From the NCBI RefSeq assembly GCF_030814475.1, contig NZ_JAUSVF010000002.1, positions 930,001-994,000 on the forward strand: a stretch of 64,000 nt of DNA, written 5' to 3'. Positions 61,301 through 64,000 of the stretch are shown in pieces. The notes beneath the pieces were generated by a model, which searched no databases, was not told where the DNA came from, and saw nothing but the letters and a program-made list of their open reading frames with translations. Positions within the stretch are counted from its first letter, which is position 1. Every line of letters begins with the position of its first letter. This DNA is from Pararhizobium capsulatum DSM 1112 (GTDB lineage Bacteria > Pseudomonadota > Alphaproteobacteria > Rhizobiales > Rhizobiaceae). The position numbers and the translations under genes were made by a program.

Positions 61301-61873
61301 TTACCTCAGCGTTTTCGCATCCACGCCGAACTCCAGACTCATCTGGATGAGTTCGTCCCACAGGCTCTCAGCAAAACCGCGCAGCACCAGGAGTTCGAAG
61401 CTTTCCGGCCCAGTTCGGGCGATCAGCGCCGAGATATGGCCGATCAGCGTCATTGCCGAATGGCCGACCGGGAAATTCGACAAAGCAAGATCGACGGCTG
61501 TGCCCTTGGCGAGGACCGCTTCGACGGACGCGCCACTGATGCCGATCCGGATGCGGCCGTGGCCTTGATCAGAAATCGAAGCCTTGCCATCCAGCAGCGG
61601 TGTCTTGCCGAAAATTTCTGCAGCGGAAAGAGGCGCATCACCAACGACAAACCATTGGCCGGGGCCATAAGGACGCACCGCATGAGGGGTGCCATCGCTG
61701 ACCGTTGGGATCAGGCTCCGCAGGTTGCCGTTTCCAAGCGCGGCCAGAACCTGCAGCACGTGGCCTTCCGGCAGGGCCGCAAGGGTAATCCGCTTATCGG
61801 GTGACTCTGCGCCGAACGAACCGGACTTGGCATCGGCAAGGGCAGGACGGTGGAGGAGCGCAAAATCAACCAT
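61301..61873 (-). CDS. soxG: Sarcosine oxidase gamma subunit
   Basis: 190-residue smallest catalytic-core subunit of heterotetrameric sarcosine oxidase, which demethylates sarcosine to glycine with formation of 5,10-methylene-tetrahydrofolate. The fold is GcvT-like. Family blocks are LAALPEGHVLQVLAALG, VRPYGPGQWFVVGDAPL, SDQGHGRIRIGISG and LALSNFPVGHSAMTLIGHIS. Its start overlaps the soxA stop by 8 bases, the usual soxBDAG order. The Cys-poor sequence and length fit the family. Confidence 0.93.
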   Translation of the reverse strand: MVDFALLHRPALADAKSGSFGAESPDKRITLAALPEGHVLQVLAALGNGNLRSLIPTVSDGTPHAVRPYGPGQWFVVGDAPLSAAEIFGKTPLLDGKASISDQGHGRIRIGISGASVEAVLAKGTAVDLALSNFPVGHSAMTLIGHISALIARTGPESFELLVLRGFAESLWDELIQMSLEFGVDAKTLR

Positions 61874-64000
61874 GGAGCCTTCCGTTTTCCGGATCGAAGA
61901 AGACCGGGCTGCAAAGCACGGCCTTGGTGTATTCGTTTTTCAGGTCGTTCCAGACGGTGACATGTTCGCCATGGCGCTTGGCGCCGTGCTTGACGAGGGC
62001 CAGGCCAATGGTCGAGCCGAGGTTGGGCGAATAGCAGCTGGAGGAAACGTAGCCCTGGTCATTCGCAAGCGAGGGTACGGCACCATCCGAGAGGATGTGG
62101 GAGCCTGTCTTGAAGGTGGTCGCCGGATCGAGCGGCTTGACGCCGACAAGCGCAGGCCGGTCATCCGCCGTCAAGCCCTCGCGCGACAGCATCGCCTTGC
62201 CGATAAAGTCCGGCTTGGTCGCGGAGACCATTTTGGCAAAGCCGAGGTCTGACGGGATGACCGTGCCGTTGATCTCGGAATGGGTGACATGGCCTTTCTC
62301 GATGCGCATGACGCCCAGCGCCTCGACGCCGTACGGGCAGATGCCATGCGGCTTGCCCTCTTCCATGATCGCGTCGGCGATCGCCTCGCCGTAGCCGGCA
62401 GGAATCGCCAGTTCGTAAGCCAGCTCGCCGGAGAACGAGATGCGGAACAGCCGGCCGGTGAGCTTGCCGCCGCAGAGCGAGACTTCCCTGGCACCGAGGA
62501 ACGGAAAGGCCGCGTCGGAGATGTCCTCATCCACCAGCGTCTGCAGGATCGTGCGCGATTTCGGCCCGGCAACGGCAATCTGCGCCCATTGATCAGTCGA
62601 GGAGGCGAAATGCACATCGAGATCGGGCCACAGAGCTTGGGCGCAGAATTCCAGATGGTTCATGACGCCTGCCGCATAAGCCGTCGTGGTCGTCATGAAG
62701 AAGTGGGTTTCGCCAAGCCGGCTCGTCGTGCCGTCGTCGTAAATCATCCCGTCTTCGCGCAGCATCAGGCCGTAACGCGCCTTGCCGACCGGTAGCTTCA
62801 GGAAGGCGTTGCAGTAAATCCGGTTGAGGAATTCGGCCGCATCCTTGCCGAAGATCTCGATCTTGCCGAGGGTGGAGACGTCGCAGATACCGGCATTCTC
62901 ACGGACGTTGAGCACTTCGCGATCGACGCTCTCGCGCCACGTCGTTTCGCCCGCCTTCGGAAACCAGGAGGAGCGGTACCAGAGGCCGGTTTCGACAAAG
63001 ACCGCACCGTTCTTCTTGGCCCAGTCATGCAGCGGCGACTTGCGCACCGGCTGGAAGTGCTTGCCCTTCGAAGCGCCGGTCAGCGCACCGAAGGTGAGCG
63101 GCGTGTAGAACGGGCGGAAGGTCGTGGTGCCGACATCGGCCGGCGAGACTTTGCGTGCTTCGGCAAGAATGCCGATGGCGTTGATGTTCGACAGCTTGCC
63201 CTGATCGGTCGCCATGCCGTTGGTGGTGTAGCGCTTGGCAAGCTCGACATGGCCATAGCCTTCACTGACGGCGAGGCCGAGATCCTTCAGGTGCACATCG
63301 TTCTGGTAATCGACGAAGGCCTTGCCCTTGGAGCCGTGGACGCGCCAGAGCGGTTTTGAGACGATTGCCGTGTCGGCTTTTGCAGCGAACGCGGCGCTGG
63401 CATTCGAGAAGCCGAGAGTTTGCAGAGCTGACGCGGCTTTTCCGGCGCCGTCTGCAAGGCAGGCCTCGATGCTGCCAATACCCGCGGCGGCACCAGCGAC
63501 GGTCAAGCCTTCCTGAAGCGCCGGGGCAAGGAATGCAGCCTTGGCATCCGACCAGACCGGTTTTGCGCCGCGATGGCAGGCGAGATGAATGATCGGGCTC
63601 CAGCCGCCGGACATGCCGAGTGCATCCGCCGGGATGGTTTCCGAGCGACCACTGTTCAGGACGGTCACACCCTTGAGGCTCTTGCCGCCGATGGTATCGA
63701 CAACTACGGCACCGGGAAGGATGCGTGCCTTGCCGGACCATGTGCGGGCCGCATCCGGGCGGCTGTCGACGATGGCTGCAACGTCAACGCCAGCCCCTTC
63801 CAGATCGGCCGCGGTCGCGTAACCGGAGGCGTCGTTGGTGAATATGACCGTGCTTTTTCCAGGCGCGATCGCCTGCCGGTTGAGATAGGAGCGCATGGCG
63901 CCCGCCATCATCACGCCGGGAATATCGTTGCCGCCGAACACCAGCGGGCGCTCTTCGGCGCCAGTGGCGAGGATTGCCTGTTTGGCGGCGATACGCCAGA
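61866..64000 (-). CDS. soxA: Sarcosine oxidase alpha subunit, 3' part
   Basis: The gene continues beyond the right edge; 711 codons are present, out of about 990 expected. The visible N-terminal part belongs to the NAD/FAD pyridine-nucleotide domain (AILATGAEERPLVFGGNDIPGVMM). A Fer2_BFD-like/linker region follows near CLADGAGKAASALQTLGF. The C-terminal half is a GcvT-like folate-binding domain (VFVETGLWYRSSWFPKAGE, REVLNVRENAGICDVSTLGKIEIFG, and GYGEAIADAIMEEGKPHG). It is followed by soxG with an 8-base overlap. Together with SoxB and SoxD, presumably encoded outside the window, it makes the sarcosine oxidase complex. Confidence 0.95.
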   Translation of the reverse strand, partial: WRIAAKQAILATGAEERPLVFGGNDIPGVMMAGAMRSYLNRQAIAPGKSTVIFTNDASGYATAADLEGAGVDVAAIVDSRPDAARTWSGKARILPGAVVVDTIGGKSLKGVTVLNSGRSETIPADALGMSGGWSPIIHLACHRGAKPVWSDAKAAFLAPALQEGLTVAGAAAGIGSIEACLADGAGKAASALQTLGFSNASAAFAAKADTAIVSKPLWRVHGSKGKAFVDYQNDVHLKDLGLAVSEGYGHVELAKRYTTNGMATDQGKLSNINAIGILAEARKVSPADVGTTTFRPFYTPLTFGALTGASKGKHFQPVRKSPLHDWAKKNGAVFVETGLWYRSSWFPKAGETTWRESVDREVLNVRENAGICDVSTLGKIEIFGKDAAEFLNRIYCNAFLKLPVGKARYGLMLREDGMIYDDGTTSRLGETHFFMTTTTAYAAGVMNHLEFCAQALWPDLDVHFASSTDQWAQIAVAGPKSRTILQTLVDEDISDAAFPFLGAREVSLCGGKLTGRLFRISFSGELAYELAIPAGYGEAIADAIMEEGKPHGICPYGVEALGVMRIEKGHVTHSEINGTVIPSDLGFAKMVSATKPDFIGKAMLSREGLTADDRPALVGVKPLDPATTFKTGSHILSDGAVPSLANDQGYVSSSCYSPNLGSTIGLALVKHGAKRHGEHVTVWNDLKNEYTKAVLCSPVFFDPENGRLHG

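Overview
The window looks like an accessory or chromosomal segment of an alphaproteobacterium of the Rhizobiaceae (Rhizobium/Agrobacterium/Sinorhizobium type). This rests on the high-GC codon use, the NasT/NasS nitrate regulators, the heterotetrameric sarcosine oxidase genes, the small CspA with a DUF6481 neighbour, the many dipeptide- and sugar-type ABC importers, and a hydantoin racemase whose two catalytic cysteines fall at the positions known from Sinorhizobium meliloti. No rRNA, tRNA or CRISPR array was seen. The identification is inference from gene content, not a database match.

Layout. 1-7.2 kb: a nitrate/nitrite assimilation block on the minus strand. nasT-nasS comes first, followed by a leader with a sigma-54 promoter, a two-hexaloop ANTAR antiterminator and an intrinsic terminator, then nitrate transporter-nirB-nirD-nasA (nasA runs off the left edge). 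7.4-8.2 kb: a complete IS5/IS427-group element. 8.3-12.3 kb: a sugar ABC importer with an NAD-dependent epimerase/dehydrogenase, divergently arranged. 12.5-15.4 kb: a SulP transporter, a DUF6481 gene, a small basic gene and cspA. 16.2-19.4 kb: two RTX calcium-binding repeat proteins. 19.5-27.4 kb: a seven-gene minus-strand operon with an amide sensor (AmiC-like), an ANTAR antiterminator (AmiR-like), a dipeptide-type ABC importer and a formamidase/acetamidase, behind its own leader terminator. 27.6-35.4 kb: AraC regulators, a DUF599 membrane protein, an aldo/keto reductase, an MFS exporter, an IS5-family transposase and small remnants.

35.8-49.8 kb: a catabolic island bordered on the left by an IS30 transposase remnant. 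It holds a hydantoin racemase, a flavin reductase-like protein, a GntR/FCD regulator, a complete dipeptide-type ABC importer and four amidohydrolases. A 12-bp motif, ATTGT-WG-ACAAT, recurs at the promoter regions of this island and nowhere else that I noticed. I infer that it is the operator of the GntR protein. The substrate is probably a cyclic amide or N-heterocycle, but it is not determined by the sequence. This is the best candidate for an undescribed system in the window.

49.9-60 kb: a surface-polysaccharide region with an MsbA-like exporter, an ELM1-family protein, GT92-type and GT8-like glycosyltransferases, a sialyltransferase-like protein, two mutually related proteins of unknown function and a membrane acyltransferase with an SGNH domain. 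60-64 kb: a decayed GntR gene, an XRE-cupin regulator, and soxG-soxA of sarcosine oxidase (soxA runs off the right edge).

Two ligand-sensor/ANTAR pairs (NasS/NasT and AmiC/AmiR) lie about 20 kb apart. Each works through a visible leader terminator, which makes RNA-level antitermination a theme of the window.
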